Assembly (NCBI RefSeq): GCF_036084755.1
Contig: NZ_CP107968.1
Coordinates: 5,728,501 to 5,792,500 of the forward strand
From: Streptomyces sp. NBC_00370
Lineage (GTDB): Bacteria; Actinomycetota; Actinomycetes; Streptomycetales; Streptomycetaceae
Reading direction: 5' to 3'
DNA length: 64,000 bases
The notes under the pieces were generated by a model. The model searched no databases, was not told where the DNA came from, and saw nothing but the letters and a program-made list of their open reading frames with translations. Shown here piece by piece: positions 16,203-24,366 of the stretch. Position numbers and translations under genes: made by a program. Positions within the stretch are counted from its first letter, which is position 1. The number at the start of each line of letters is the position of its first letter.

Positions 16203-17198
16203 ATGAGTGCCGCAGAGACAACCACTGTGAAGGTGCCGCCGGCGCGGCGCGACCCACAACCGGGCACCGCACCCGGCAGACCCGGGAAGCCCGGCGGAAA
16301 GCGCAGAACGGGCGGGAGTTCGATCCCCTGGCTGCTGCTCGCGCCAGGACTGCTCGTCATCGGTCTCGTCTTCGGCTACCCGCTGGTGCGGCTGGTCACC
16401 CTGTCGTTCCAGAAGTTCGGCCAGCCTCAGCTGTGGGGCTTCCAGCCGGCCGAGTCGGCAGGCTTCAGCAACTTCACCGAGGTGCTCGGCGACAGCGAGT
16501 TCTGGACGGTCGCCCTGCGCACCGTCGTCTTCGCCGCGGTCTGCGTCATCCTGACGCTGGTCCTCGGCATGCTGGTCGCGCTGCTCCTGCAGCGCGTGTC
16601 CGGCTGGGTGAAGACCCTCATCAACATCGCCCTGATCGCGAGCTGGGGCATGCCCGTCGTCGTCGCCATCACCATCTTCAAGTGGATGTTCGACTCCGAC
16701 TACGGCGTCCTCAACTGGCTGCTCAGCAGGGTCCCCGGGGTCGATCTGATCGGCCACAACTGGTTCGCCAGCGGCACCCAGGGCCTCGCCGTGATCATCC
16801 TGCTGGTGGTCTGGGGCGCCGTACCGTTCGTCGCCATCACCCTCACCGCGGGACTCACCCAGGTACCCGCCGAACTCGAAGAGGCGGCGCGCCTCGACGG
16901 CGCCGGCGCCTGGGGTGTCTTCCGGCACGTCACCATGCCGCTCCTCAAGCCCATCGTCGTCATGCTGGCGACCCTGTCGGTCATCTGGGACATGGGCGTC
17001 TTCCCGCAGGTGTTCGTGATGCGCGACGGCCACCCCGAGGCCGAGTTCCAGCTGCTCACCACCTACTCGTACGACAAGGCGTTCGTCGTCAACGACTACT
17101 CCCAGGGCTCGGCCATCGCACTGATCACGGTCGCGCTGCTGCTGGGCGTGATCGCCGTCTACATGCGCCAGATGCTGAAGATCGGAGAGGTGGAGTGA
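16203..17198 (+). CDS. dasB: Sugar ABC transporter permease DasB
   Basis: Inner-membrane permease of the chitobiose importer, 331 residues with six hydrophobic segments after a Pro/Gly-rich cytoplasmic N-terminus. The EAA loop that contacts the ATPase is visible as VPAELEEAARLDGAGAWGVFRHVTMP (~220). It belongs to the MalF-like family. GAGGAGCGCGCG precedes the ATG. The stop overlaps dasC by 4 nt (GTGA). Confidence 0.93.
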   Translation: MSAAETTTVKVPPARRDPQPGTAPGRPGKPGGKRRTGGSSIPWLLLAPGLLVIGLVFGYPLVRLVTLSFQKFGQPQLWGFQPAESAGFSNFTEVLGDSEFWTVALRTVVFAAVCVILTLVLGMLVALLLQRVSGWVKTLINIALIASWGMPVVVAITIFKWMFDSDYGVLNWLLSRVPGVDLIGHNWFASGTQGLAVIILLVVWGAVPFVAITLTAGLTQVPAELEEAARLDGAGAWGVFRHVTMPLLKPIVVMLATLSVIWDMGVFPQVFVMRDGHPEAEFQLLTTYSYDKAFVVNDYSQGSAIALITVALLLGVIAVYMRQMLKIGEVE

Positions 17199-18085
17199 CC
17201 ACGACCGCCGCGACCCCTGTCGCCGCCGCCACCCCGGCGCCCGCCCGCACCGCGGGCAAGCGCTCCCGCAAGAGGGGCAAGCTCGGCTGGAACATCGTCG
17301 GGCTGCTGGTCTTCGTCGCCATCGGCTTCCCCGTCTACTGGATGCTGAACACGGCGTTCAAGCCGGCCAAGGAAGCGATCGACCCGAACCCGCACTTCTT
17401 CCCCCGGACCTTCACCCTGGCCAACTTCCAGCGCGCGCTGGACATCGCCGACTTCTGGGGCCCGGTCACCCGCTCGCTGATCGTCTCGGCCGCCGCCGTC
17501 CTCATCGCGATCGTGGTCGGACTGCTCGCGGCGCTCGCCATCTCCCGGTTCGCCTTCCGCGGCCGCAAGATCGTGATCGTCGGCATCCTCGCCGTCCAGA
17601 TGGTCCCGCTGGTCGCCATGATCATCCCGGTCTTCCTGCTGCTGAACGACCTCAAGCAGTACGACAAGCTCAGCGGGCTCGTCCTCACCTATCTGACGCT
17701 GACCCTGCCCTTCACGGTGTGGACGCTGCGCGGGTTCATCGTCAACATCCCCAAGGAGCTGGAAGAAGCGGCGATGGTCGACGGGTGCAGCCGCACCGGC
17801 GCCTTCGTCCGCGTGGTCTTCCCGCTGCTCGCCCCCGGCCTGGTCGCCACCTCCGTCTACGGCTTCATCCAGGCGTGGAACGAGTACCTCTACGCCCTGA
17901 TGCTGATGAGCCAGCAGAACCAGACGGCGACCGTATGGCTGTCCAACTTCTCCACCAAGCATGGAACCGAGTTCGCACCGATGATGGCCGGCTCCACGAT
18001 GATGGCTGTGCCCATCGTGGTCCTCTTCCTCATCGTCCAGCGCAAGATGGCCGCAGGTCTGACGGCCGGCGCGGTGAAGGGATAA
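17195..18085 (+). CDS. dasC: Sugar ABC transporter permease DasC
   Basis: Second permease (MalG-like), 296 residues, starting at the GTG in the dasB stop. It has a long Ala/Lys/Arg-rich N-terminus and six membrane segments; the EAA loop reads IPKELEEAAMVDGCSRTGAFVRVVFP (~188). It should pair with DasB to form the channel. Followed 9 bp later by dasD. Confidence 0.93.
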   Translation: MTTTAATPVAAATPAPARTAGKRSRKRGKLGWNIVGLLVFVAIGFPVYWMLNTAFKPAKEAIDPNPHFFPRTFTLANFQRALDIADFWGPVTRSLIVSAAAVLIAIVVGLLAALAISRFAFRGRKIVIVGILAVQMVPLVAMIIPVFLLLNDLKQYDKLSGLVLTYLTLTLPFTVWTLRGFIVNIPKELEEAAMVDGCSRTGAFVRVVFPLLAPGLVATSVYGFIQAWNEYLYALMLMSQQNQTATVWLSNFSTKHGTEFAPMMAGSTMMAVPIVVLFLIVQRKMAAGLTAGAVKG

Positions 18086-18094
18086 CGCCGACCC

Positions 18095-19633
18095 ATGACC
18101 ACCATCACCACCAGTACGGACACGCTGACGCGTGACGCGCTCGCGGTCCTGCAGCCCGGCTTCGTCGGCACCACGGTCCCCGACTGGGTGCTGCGCCGCA
18201 TCGGCGAAGGACTCTCCTCGGTCGCCCTGTTCGGCCGCAACGTCGCCGAGGCGGAGCAACTGGCCGCGCTCACCGCCCGGCTGCGCGCCGAGCGCCCCGA
18301 CGTCCTGGTCGCCATCGACGAGGAGGGCGGCGACGTCACCCGGCTCGAAGTGCGCACCGGCTCGTCCTTCCCCGGCAACTACGCCCTCGGCTCCGTCGAC
18401 GACACCGACCTCACCCGGGACGTGGCGCGCGAACTCGGCCGCAGGCTCGCCGAGTGCGGGGTCAACTTCAACTGGGCGCCTTCCGCCGACGTCAACTCCA
18501 ACCGCGACAACCCCGTCATCGGCGTACGGTCCTTCGGGGCCGACCCCGCGCTGGTGGCCCGGCACACCGCCGCCTACGTGGAGGGCCTGCAGTCCGCCGG
18601 GGTCGCCGCCTGCACCAAGCACTTCCCCGGACACGGCGACACCGCGGTCGACTCGCACCACGCGATGCCCAGGGTCGACGTGGACTTGGACACAGTCCAC
18701 GCCCGTGACCTGCTGCCTTTCCGCGCGGCCATCGCGGCGGGTTCCAAATCGGTGATGAGCGCGCATATCCTGCTCCCCGCGCTCGACCCGCACCACCCGG
18801 CGACACTGAGCCCGCGGATCCTCACCGGTCTGCTGCGCGGCGAACTCGGGTTCGAGGGTCTGATCGTCACCGACGGCATCGAGATGCAGGCCGTCGCCTC
18901 GGCGTACGGAATCGAGCGCGGCTCCGTCCTCGCGATCGCCGCGGGCGCCGACGCCATCTGTGTCGGCGGCGGGCTGGCGGACGAGGGCACCGTACTGCGG
19001 CTGCGCGACGCCCTGGTCGCCGCGGTACGGAACGGCGAACTGCCCGAGGAGCGACTGGCCGACGCGGCCGCGCGGGTGCGCGACCTCGCCGACTGGACTC
19101 ATCGGGTGAGGGGGGCTTCGGGGCCGGGCGCGGCTGCACAGGAGGGGACCGCGCCCGGCGCCGTGAAGAGCGCGCCGGTCGGTCTGGTCGCCGCCCGCCG
19201 CGCGGTACGCGTGAGCGGTGAGGTCACCCCGCTCACGTCGGCGCCGTACGTCGCCGCCTTCACCCCCGTCGCGAACATCGCCGTGGGCAACGACACCCCG
19301 TGGGGCGTCGGGGCCGAGCTGGCGCGGCTGCTGCCCGGCACGGAGACCGGCTCGTACACCGCCGGTGACGACGGGGCGCGGGCCGTGGCCGCCCAGGTGG
19401 TCGAAGCGGCGGGCGACCGTACCGTGGTCGCCGTCGTACGGGACGTCCACCGGCACGCCTGGATGGCGGAGGCGCTGGACGCGCTGCTCGCGGTCCGGCC
19501 GGGGACGGTCGTGGTCGAGATGGGCGTCAACGAGGCGGAGCCCAGGGGAGCGGTGCACATCGCCACCCACGGGGCCGCCCGGGTCTGCGGCGAGGCCGCC
19601 GCCGAGGTCATCACCGGTCGTACGGCGGGCTGA
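18095..19633 (+). CDS. dasD: Beta-N-acetylglucosaminidase, glycoside hydrolase family 3 (DasD)
   Basis: Cleaves imported chitobiose to GlcNAc. At 512 residues, the N-terminal ~340 form the GH3 barrel with the hallmark KHFPGHGDT and DSHHAMP motif (~170-185, substrate binding and the general acid/base His typical of this NagZ-like group) and the nucleophile Asp in IVTDGIEMQA (~258). A C-terminal alpha/beta domain (~345-512) follows. No signal peptide, so it acts in the cytoplasm, consistent with its place 9 bp after dasC. Confidence 0.93.
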   Translation: MTTITTSTDTLTRDALAVLQPGFVGTTVPDWVLRRIGEGLSSVALFGRNVAEAEQLAALTARLRAERPDVLVAIDEEGGDVTRLEVRTGSSFPGNYALGSVDDTDLTRDVARELGRRLAECGVNFNWAPSADVNSNRDNPVIGVRSFGADPALVARHTAAYVEGLQSAGVAACTKHFPGHGDTAVDSHHAMPRVDVDLDTVHARDLLPFRAAIAAGSKSVMSAHILLPALDPHHPATLSPRILTGLLRGELGFEGLIVTDGIEMQAVASAYGIERGSVLAIAAGADAICVGGGLADEGTVLRLRDALVAAVRNGELPEERLADAAARVRDLADWTHRVRGASGPGAAAQEGTAPGAVKSAPVGLVAARRAVRVSGEVTPLTSAPYVAAFTPVANIAVGNDTPWGVGAELARLLPGTETGSYTAGDDGARAVAAQVVEAAGDRTVVAVVRDVHRHAWMAEALDALLAVRPGTVVVEMGVNEAEPRGAVHIATHGAARVCGEAAAEVITGRTAG

Positions 19634-19682
19634 ACCGACTCCGTACGGCGGGCTGAACCGCCTCCCCGCCACCACGGGAACA

Positions 19683-19724
19683 CGAAAGCGCCGGGCGGCC
19701 CTCGCGGGTCGCCCGGCGCTTTCG
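19683..19724. terminator. Bidirectional terminator between dasD and nagB
   Basis: Perfect 15-bp arms CGAAAGCGCCGGGCG (19683-19697) and complement (19710-19724) around a 12-nt loop. The A/T-containing bases at the outer ends give AAAG and CTTT tracts on both strands. It lies between the convergent stops of dasD and nagB. Confidence 0.85.
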
Positions 19725-19739
19725 CGTGCCCTCACGGGG

Positions 19740-20525
19740 TCAGAGGCCCTGCCAGTCCGGCTTGGAGGCGTAGGTGGCGCGGAAGTAGTCGGCCAGCTTC
19801 AGCTTGGACGCCGCCGCCTCGTCCACCACGACCGTGGCGTGCGGGTGCAGTTGCAGCGCTGAGGCCGGCACCAGCGCGGCCACCGGGCCCTCGACGGCCT
19901 GCGCCACGGCCTCGGCCTTGGACTCGCCGGTCGCGAGGAGCACCAGATGGCGCGCCTCCAGGATGGTCCCGATGCCCTGGGTGATGACGTGGTGCGGCAC
20001 CTGGTCGATGTCGTTGTCGAAGAAGCGCGCGTTGTCCACCCGGGTCTGCTCGGTCAGCGTCTTGATCCGGGTGCGTGAGGCGAGCGACGAGCACGGCTCG
20101 TTGAAGCCGATGTGCCCGTCGGTGCCTATGCCGAGCAGCTGGAGGTCCACCCCGCCGGCCTCGGCGAGCGCCTTGTCGTACACCTCGCAGGCGGCCTGCA
20201 CGTCGTCGGCCCCGCCGTCCGGGCCCATGAAGGACTTCTCGGAGAGCCCCAGCGGCGCCACGACCTCGCGCAGCACCACCGAGCGGTACGACTCGGGGTG
20301 GCCGGCGGGCAGTCCGACGTACTCGTCGAGCTGCGCGATCCGGGCGTCCGAGACATCCACGGCCCCCGCGCGGCGCTGGGCCGCCAGCGCCAGATACACG
20401 GGCAGCGGGGTCGAGCCCGTGGCGACCCCGATCAGCGCGTCGCGCTTGCGCCGCAGCAGGCGGGCGATGCTGTCCGCGACGATCTCGCCGCCTGCCGCGG
20501 CGTCCTGGACGATGACAACTTCCAC
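19740..20525 (-). CDS. nagB: Glucosamine-6-phosphate deaminase
   Basis: Converts glucosamine-6-phosphate to fructose-6-phosphate and ammonia, feeding amino sugars into glycolysis. At 261 residues it shows the full family signature: GVATGSTPLPVYLAL (~33, phosphate loop), QLDEYVGLPAGHPESY (~65, catalytic Asp) and LGIGTDGHIGFNEP (~130, catalytic His). The GTG start giving MEVVIVQDAAAGG has AGGG 6 nt upstream. Transcribed divergently from the SIS gene, with a dre operator in between. Confidence 0.95.
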   Translation of the reverse strand: MEVVIVQDAAAGGEIVADSIARLLRRKRDALIGVATGSTPLPVYLALAAQRRAGAVDVSDARIAQLDEYVGLPAGHPESYRSVVLREVVAPLGLSEKSFMGPDGGADDVQAACEVYDKALAEAGGVDLQLLGIGTDGHIGFNEPCSSLASRTRIKTLTEQTRVDNARFFDNDIDQVPHHVITQGIGTILEARHLVLLATGESKAEAVAQAVEGPVAALVPASALQLHPHATVVVDEAAASKLKLADYFRATYASKPDWQGL

Positions 20526-20564
20526 GCTGGCCCTGCCGATCTGGGGGAGTGACGATGTCCGAAG

Positions 20565-20580
20565 TGTGGTATAGACCAAT
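20565..20580. promoter_or_regulatory. DasR operator (dre) between nagB and the SIS gene
   Basis: TGTGGTATAGACCAAT matches the dre consensus at 12 of 16 positions, with the TGGT and TAGACCA cores kept. It is 40 bp upstream of the nagB start and 141 bp upstream of the SIS gene, so DasR could control both. Confidence 0.85.
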
Positions 20581-20720
20581 CTAGCAGAGCAGTCAGCCCT
20601 GGTTGAAGGGGCCCTGACCAGGGGATCGGGCCTCCCCGGCTGGCGGCGCCGTACCCGCCCATGGTCGACTGGACAGGTTGCGGGAAGGCGTACGAACCCC
20701 GCCGTACGGAGGCAGAGACG

Positions 20721-21773
20721 ATGTCGGAGAGCGAGCAGCCCGGTCTGATCATGGCGGGCGAGATGGCGGAGCAGCCGGCGGTGCTGCGGCGCATCCTGCG
20801 GGACGGCGCCCCGGGTGTCCGGGAGGTGGCGGCGGCGATCCGCGAGCGGCGGCCACGTTTCGTACTGCTCTCGGCGCGCGGCACGTCCGACCACGCGGCG
20901 CTCTACGCGAAGTACCTGCTGGAGATCCGGCGCGGCATGCCGTGCGGCCTGGCCTCCATGTCCACCATCACGGCGTACGGCGCCCGCCCCGACCTCACCG
21001 ACGTGCTGGTGATCACGGTCAGCCAGTCGGGCGGCTCGCCCGACCTGGTGACCTCCACCCAGGCGGCCAGGGACGCGGGCGCGATCACCCTCGCCGTGAC
21101 CAACAGCCCGGACTCGCCGCTGGCCGCCGTGTCCGAGTTCCACATCGACGTCCTGGCGGGGCCCGAGAAGGCGCTGCCCGCGACGAAGACGTACACGGCG
21201 ACCCTGCTGGCGCTCTACCTCTTCGTCGAGGGCCTGGGCGGCGGTGACGGGGTCGCGGCGGCCGTCCTGCCGGACCTCGCCGAGGAGATCCTCAGCCGCA
21301 GGGCCGAGGTGCGGACGCTGGCCTCCCGCTACCGCTTCGCCGACCGGATGGTCCTCACCTCCCGCGGCTACGGCTACCCGACGGCCAAGGAGGCGGCGCT
21401 GAAGCTCATGGAGACGAGCTACATCCCCGCGCTCGCCTACTCGGGCGCCGACCTGCTGCACGGCCCCCTCGCGATGGTCGACAACATCTCGCCGGTGATC
21501 GCCGTCGTACCTGACGGCAAGGGCGGTGAGGTGCTGCGCCCCGTGCTCGACCGGCTGCGCGGCCGGGGCGCCGACCTGGTGGTCATCGGCCCCAAGTGGG
21601 AGGTCGAGACGGCGTCCGCCGGATTCGTCCTGCCGACGGACGGCGTCGCCGAGGAGGTGCAGCCGGTCCTGGAGATCCTGCCGCTGCAACTGCTGGCGTA
21701 CGAGGTCACCATCGCCCGGGGCCAGGACCCGGACGCCCCGCGCGCCCTGGCGAAGGTCACCGAGACCCGCTGA
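20721..21773 (+). CDS. SIS domain protein, GlmS isomerase-like without glutaminase domain
   Basis: A 350-residue protein with two SIS (phosphosugar isomerase/binding) domains like the C-terminal half of glucosamine-6-phosphate synthase: LLSARGTSDHAALYAKYL, VLVITVSQSGGSPDLV (~100, phosphate-binding Ser-rich loop), SRGYGYPTAKEAALKLMET (~216) and SGADLLHGPLAM (~237). There is no N-terminal Cys glutaminase domain, so it cannot use glutamine; an AgaS-like deaminase/isomerase or a binding role is possible. ATG 20721 is chosen for GGAGG 9 nt upstream. Paired with nagB across a dre site. Confidence 0.88.
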   Translation: MSESEQPGLIMAGEMAEQPAVLRRILRDGAPGVREVAAAIRERRPRFVLLSARGTSDHAALYAKYLLEIRRGMPCGLASMSTITAYGARPDLTDVLVITVSQSGGSPDLVTSTQAARDAGAITLAVTNSPDSPLAAVSEFHIDVLAGPEKALPATKTYTATLLALYLFVEGLGGGDGVAAAVLPDLAEEILSRRAEVRTLASRYRFADRMVLTSRGYGYPTAKEAALKLMETSYIPALAYSGADLLHGPLAMVDNISPVIAVVPDGKGGEVLRPVLDRLRGRGADLVVIGPKWEVETASAGFVLPTDGVAEEVQPVLEILPLQLLAYEVTIARGQDPDAPRALAKVTETR

Positions 21774-21807
21774 GGCGGTCCTGAAGCGGCTTGTCACCCG
21801 GTCACAG

Positions 21808-21831
21808 GGCCCGCGAAAACACCCGCGGGCC
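21808..21831 (+). terminator. Hairpin after the SIS gene
   Basis: GGCCCGCG and CGCGGGCC form an 8-bp stem with an A-rich loop (AAAACACC), 34 bp after the SIS stop. A second hairpin follows (9-bp arms CCCGTCCGG/CCGGACGGG, 21856-21897). Confidence 0.55.
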
Positions 21832-22009
21832 GCGGCGCCGGGACGGGACCCTCAGCCCGTCCGGCACCGCAGCCCGGAGTTACTACGGCCGGACGGGTGT
21901 GCGGTCCCGTACGGCCGTGGAAGAGGCAGCGGCGCGGTCAGGGCAGAGGGCGCCGGATGCCTCGGTCCCGCCTTCCTGTGCGGGGAAGGCGGAAGCTTTA
22001 CCCGTTCAT

Positions 22010-22025
22010 TGTGGACTAGACCATT
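22010..22025. promoter_or_regulatory. Candidate DasR operator upstream of the PdtaS-like kinase gene
   Basis: TGTGGACTAGACCATT matches the dre consensus ACTGGTCTAGACCACT at 12 of 16 positions with CTAGACCA intact. It lies 52-67 bp upstream of the kinase GTG, next to its probable promoter (TACGCT at 22065-22070). Confidence 0.65.
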
Positions 22026-22076
22026 CTGTGCTGTCCATCCGTAGGGGCGGGTCAATTCCACGGGTACGCTCGCTGT

Positions 22077-23582
22077 GTGCCCTCCATGAACGACCTCGTA
22101 CGCCAGCACACCGCCCTGAGCGAGTCCGATCTCGAGTGGCTCCATCTGCTGGTCTCCGAGTGGCAGCTGCTCTCCGACCTGTCCTTCGCCGACCTGGTGC
22201 TGTGGGTCCCCACCCGCGACGGCACCCGCTACGTGTCCGTCGCACAGATGCGCCCCAACACCGGACCCACGTCCTACCAGGACGACATGGTCGGCCATCT
22301 GATCCCGCGCGGCCGGCGCCCGCTGCTCGACGCGGCCCTCGACGAGGGGCGCATCGTCAGGGAGGGCGACCCCGAGTGGCGCGAGGAGGTGCCGGTACGG
22401 GTCGAGTCCATTCCCGTACGGCGCGACGGCCGGGTGCTCGGCGTGATCGCGCGCAACACCAACCTGCTCACCGTCCGCACGCCGAGCCGGCTGGAGCTCA
22501 CGTATCTCCAGTCCGCCTCCGACCTGGCGCAGATGATCGCCGCCGGCTCGTTCCCCTACCCCGGCGAACAGGTCGACATGGACGCGTCCCCGCGCGTCGG
22601 TGACGGGCTGATCCGGCTCGACGCCGACGGGGTCGTCCAGTACGCGAGCCCCAACGCCCTGTCCGCCTACCACCGGCTGGGGCTCGCCTCCGACCTCGTC
22701 GGCCAGCACCTGGGCCGGGCCACCGACGAACTCGCGCCCGCGCGTGGCCCGGTGGACGAGGCGCTGGTCAAACTGGCCAGCGGGTACGCCCCCAAGGAGA
22801 CCGAGGTGGAGAGCGCCGTCGGGGTCATCCAGCTCCGGGCCATCCCGCTCAAACCCAAGGGCACCCGCATCGGTTCACTGGTGCTGCTGCGCGACGTCAC
22901 GGAACTCCGGCGCCGCGAGCGTGAATTGATAACGAAGGACGCGACCATCCGGGAGATTCACCACCGGGTGAAGAACAATCTCCAGACGGTAGCTGCGCTG
23001 CTCAGGCTCCAGTCCCGGCGGATGGACTCCGAGCAGGGCAGGGAAGCGCTCAACGAGGCGGTACGGCGCGTCGGTTCGATCGCGATCGTGCATGAGACGC
23101 TTTCACAGAATCTTGACGAGCGGGTGGAATTCGACGAGATCGCCGACCGGGTTCTCGCAATGGTTTCCGAAATTTCACCCGGCAAGGTCGTCTGCCGACG
23201 GTCCGGCAGGTTCGGGATTCTCGACGCCGAAGTGGCCACGCCGCTTTCCATGGTGCTGACGGAAATTCTGCAGAACGCCCTTGAACACGCTTTCGCCCCC
23301 GCGGACCAGGGCCGGGTCGACGTCTCCGTGATCCGCTCGGGTGAGACGCCGGGCAAACAGCGGAGCGAGGGCGCCCGTTCGGACGCCCGGCTGCTGATCA
23401 CCGTCCAGGACGACGGCCGTGGGCTGCCCGAGGGGTTCGACCCGCAGCGGGCGGGCAACCTCGGGCTGCAGATCGTACGGACGCTGGTGGAGGGCGAGTT
23501 GGGCGGCAGCTTCGACATGGTGCCGGCCCCGGAGCGCGGCACCCAGGTGGTGCTGGACATCCCCGTCGAGCCGCAGAAGTGA
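22077..23582 (+). CDS. Cytosolic sensor histidine kinase, PdtaS-like (GAF-PAS-HisKA_2-HATPase)
   Basis: A 501-residue kinase without membrane segments. An N-terminal GAF-like sensor (~1-155) and a PAS domain (~175-280; GLIRLDADGVVQYASPNAL) precede a HisKA_2 domain with the phospho-acceptor motif REIHHRVKNNLQTVAALLRLQ (~292). An HATPase domain follows (N box LTEILQNALEHAF, G box VQDDGRGLPEGF). This is the architecture of mycobacterial PdtaS, whose partner is an ANTAR RNA-binding response regulator; no such partner is in this window. The GTG lies 6 nt after a TACGCT box, a leaderless arrangement. Convergent with the WhiB gene, as in mycobacteria. Confidence 0.88.
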   Translation: MPSMNDLVRQHTALSESDLEWLHLLVSEWQLLSDLSFADLVLWVPTRDGTRYVSVAQMRPNTGPTSYQDDMVGHLIPRGRRPLLDAALDEGRIVREGDPEWREEVPVRVESIPVRRDGRVLGVIARNTNLLTVRTPSRLELTYLQSASDLAQMIAAGSFPYPGEQVDMDASPRVGDGLIRLDADGVVQYASPNALSAYHRLGLASDLVGQHLGRATDELAPARGPVDEALVKLASGYAPKETEVESAVGVIQLRAIPLKPKGTRIGSLVLLRDVTELRRRERELITKDATIREIHHRVKNNLQTVAALLRLQSRRMDSEQGREALNEAVRRVGSIAIVHETLSQNLDERVEFDEIADRVLAMVSEISPGKVVCRRSGRFGILDAEVATPLSMVLTEILQNALEHAFAPADQGRVDVSVIRSGETPGKQRSEGARSDARLLITVQDDGRGLPEGFDPQRAGNLGLQIVRTLVEGELGGSFDMVPAPERGTQVVLDIPVEPQK

Positions 23583-23643
23583 CGTACGGCTGAGGTGCCG
23601 CACCGCTGACGCGGGATCAGGCCGGAAGGGATGCGCACAGCAG

Positions 23644-23677
23644 CGAGCCCCGAACCGTGGTAACGGTTCGGGGCTCG
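23644..23677. terminator. Strong terminator between the histidine kinase gene and wblE
   Basis: Perfect 15-bp arms CGAGCCCCGAACCGT and complement around GGTA, 61 bp past the kinase stop. The convergent WhiB gene ends 114 bp beyond, so it may serve both. Confidence 0.85.
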
Positions 23678-23790
23678 GCTCGAAGCTCATTTGCTATGCG
23701 CATCGGTGGGGGTACTGCGCGCTGCGGTTCGGGGGCGGGACTATGCGTACACGCTGTACGCTCCGCCTGCTGAGGCTCGTGCGGGGTGGA

Positions 23791-24048
23791 TCAGGCGGTC
23801 GCGTTACGCGCCCGGTTGCGAGCGGCACGGCGCTTCATCGCGCGGCGCTCGTCCTCGCTGAGGCCACCCCAGACGCCCGAGTCCTGGCCGGACTCAAGCG
23901 CCCACTGCAGGCACTGCTCCATGACGGGGCAGCGACGGCAGACGGCCTTGGCTTCCTCGATCTGCAGCAGCGCAGGACCGGTGTTGCCGATGGGGAAGAA
24001 CAGCTCGGGGTCTTCCTCGCGGCAAACGGCGTTGTGACGCCAGTCCAT
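23791..24048 (-). CDS. wblE: WhiB-family iron-sulfur transcription factor (WblE/WhiB1 type)
   Basis: A small regulator of 85 residues carrying a [4Fe-4S] cluster. The four cluster cysteines are at ~9 (NAVCREED), ~37 and ~40 (AVCRRC) and ~46 (MEQC); the GVWGGLSEDERRAMKRR segment is the sigma-binding turn followed by the basic DNA-binding tail. AGAGG lies about 7 nt before the ATG. WhiB1/WblE proteins are NO-sensitive and essential or near-essential in actinobacteria. A CRP-like site lies 43-58 bp upstream of the start. Confidence 0.93.
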   Translation of the reverse strand: MDWRHNAVCREEDPELFFPIGNTGPALLQIEEAKAVCRRCPVMEQCLQWALESGQDSGVWGGLSEDERRAMKRRAARNRARNATA

Positions 24049-24090
24049 GGCTGCTACCTCTCTGGGTGTGTCATTCATGTTGCTTGTGAA

Positions 24091-24106
24091 TGTGAACGCT
24101 TTCACG
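24091..24106. promoter_or_regulatory. CRP-like palindrome upstream of wblE
   Basis: TGTGAACGCTTTCACG fits TGTGA-N6-TCACA at 9 of 10 defined positions. It is 43-58 bp upstream of the wblE ATG. A second GTGAA lies directly next to it (24086-24090). In mycobacteria the orthologous whiB1 promoter has CRP sites; the same use here is inferred. Confidence 0.5.
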
Positions 24107-24337
24107 AATCCCTCAACAAGGGAAGGGCCGACCGTCAGGCGGACTGACGTCGTCCTTGGGATGAGGAGGGGTTCTGGTTCTCAGGGAGGCCGGTGTTGCG
24201 GGCCGTCCCGATCGCCATGTAGAGATTCGCAAACCTCGGCGGCGGATACAACCCCTTCCGGAAACTTTTTTTTGATTCCTCGGTGTCGACTAGGTCACAG
24301 CCGTACTTCCATGGGGTGGATGCCAGCCTAAACGTTC
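24107..24337. other. wblE upstream region with an A8/T8 tract
   Basis: This gap between wblE and the diacylglycerol kinase gene has no plausible gene. It is less GC-rich than its surroundings and contains eight consecutive T (plus strand) just after 24265, directly preceded by the palindrome TTCCGGAA. It should hold the wblE promoter; no unambiguous -10/-35 pair was found. Confidence 0.5.
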
Positions 24338-24366
24338 GAGTGGAAGGAGTTTGGCCCCTTCCACTC
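24338..24366 (-). terminator. Hairpin overlapping the stop of the diacylglycerol kinase gene
   Basis: GAGTGGAAGG and CCTTCCACTC form a 10-bp stem with a 9-nt loop; the right arm covers the stop codon region of the minus-strand gene. Confidence 0.6.

Noticed and set aside
24220..24300. SigR-type promoter (GGAAT-N18/19-GTT) before wblE
   Set aside because: GGAAT and GGAAG are present, but the distances to GTT are 22 and 20 nt, outside the accepted spacing.
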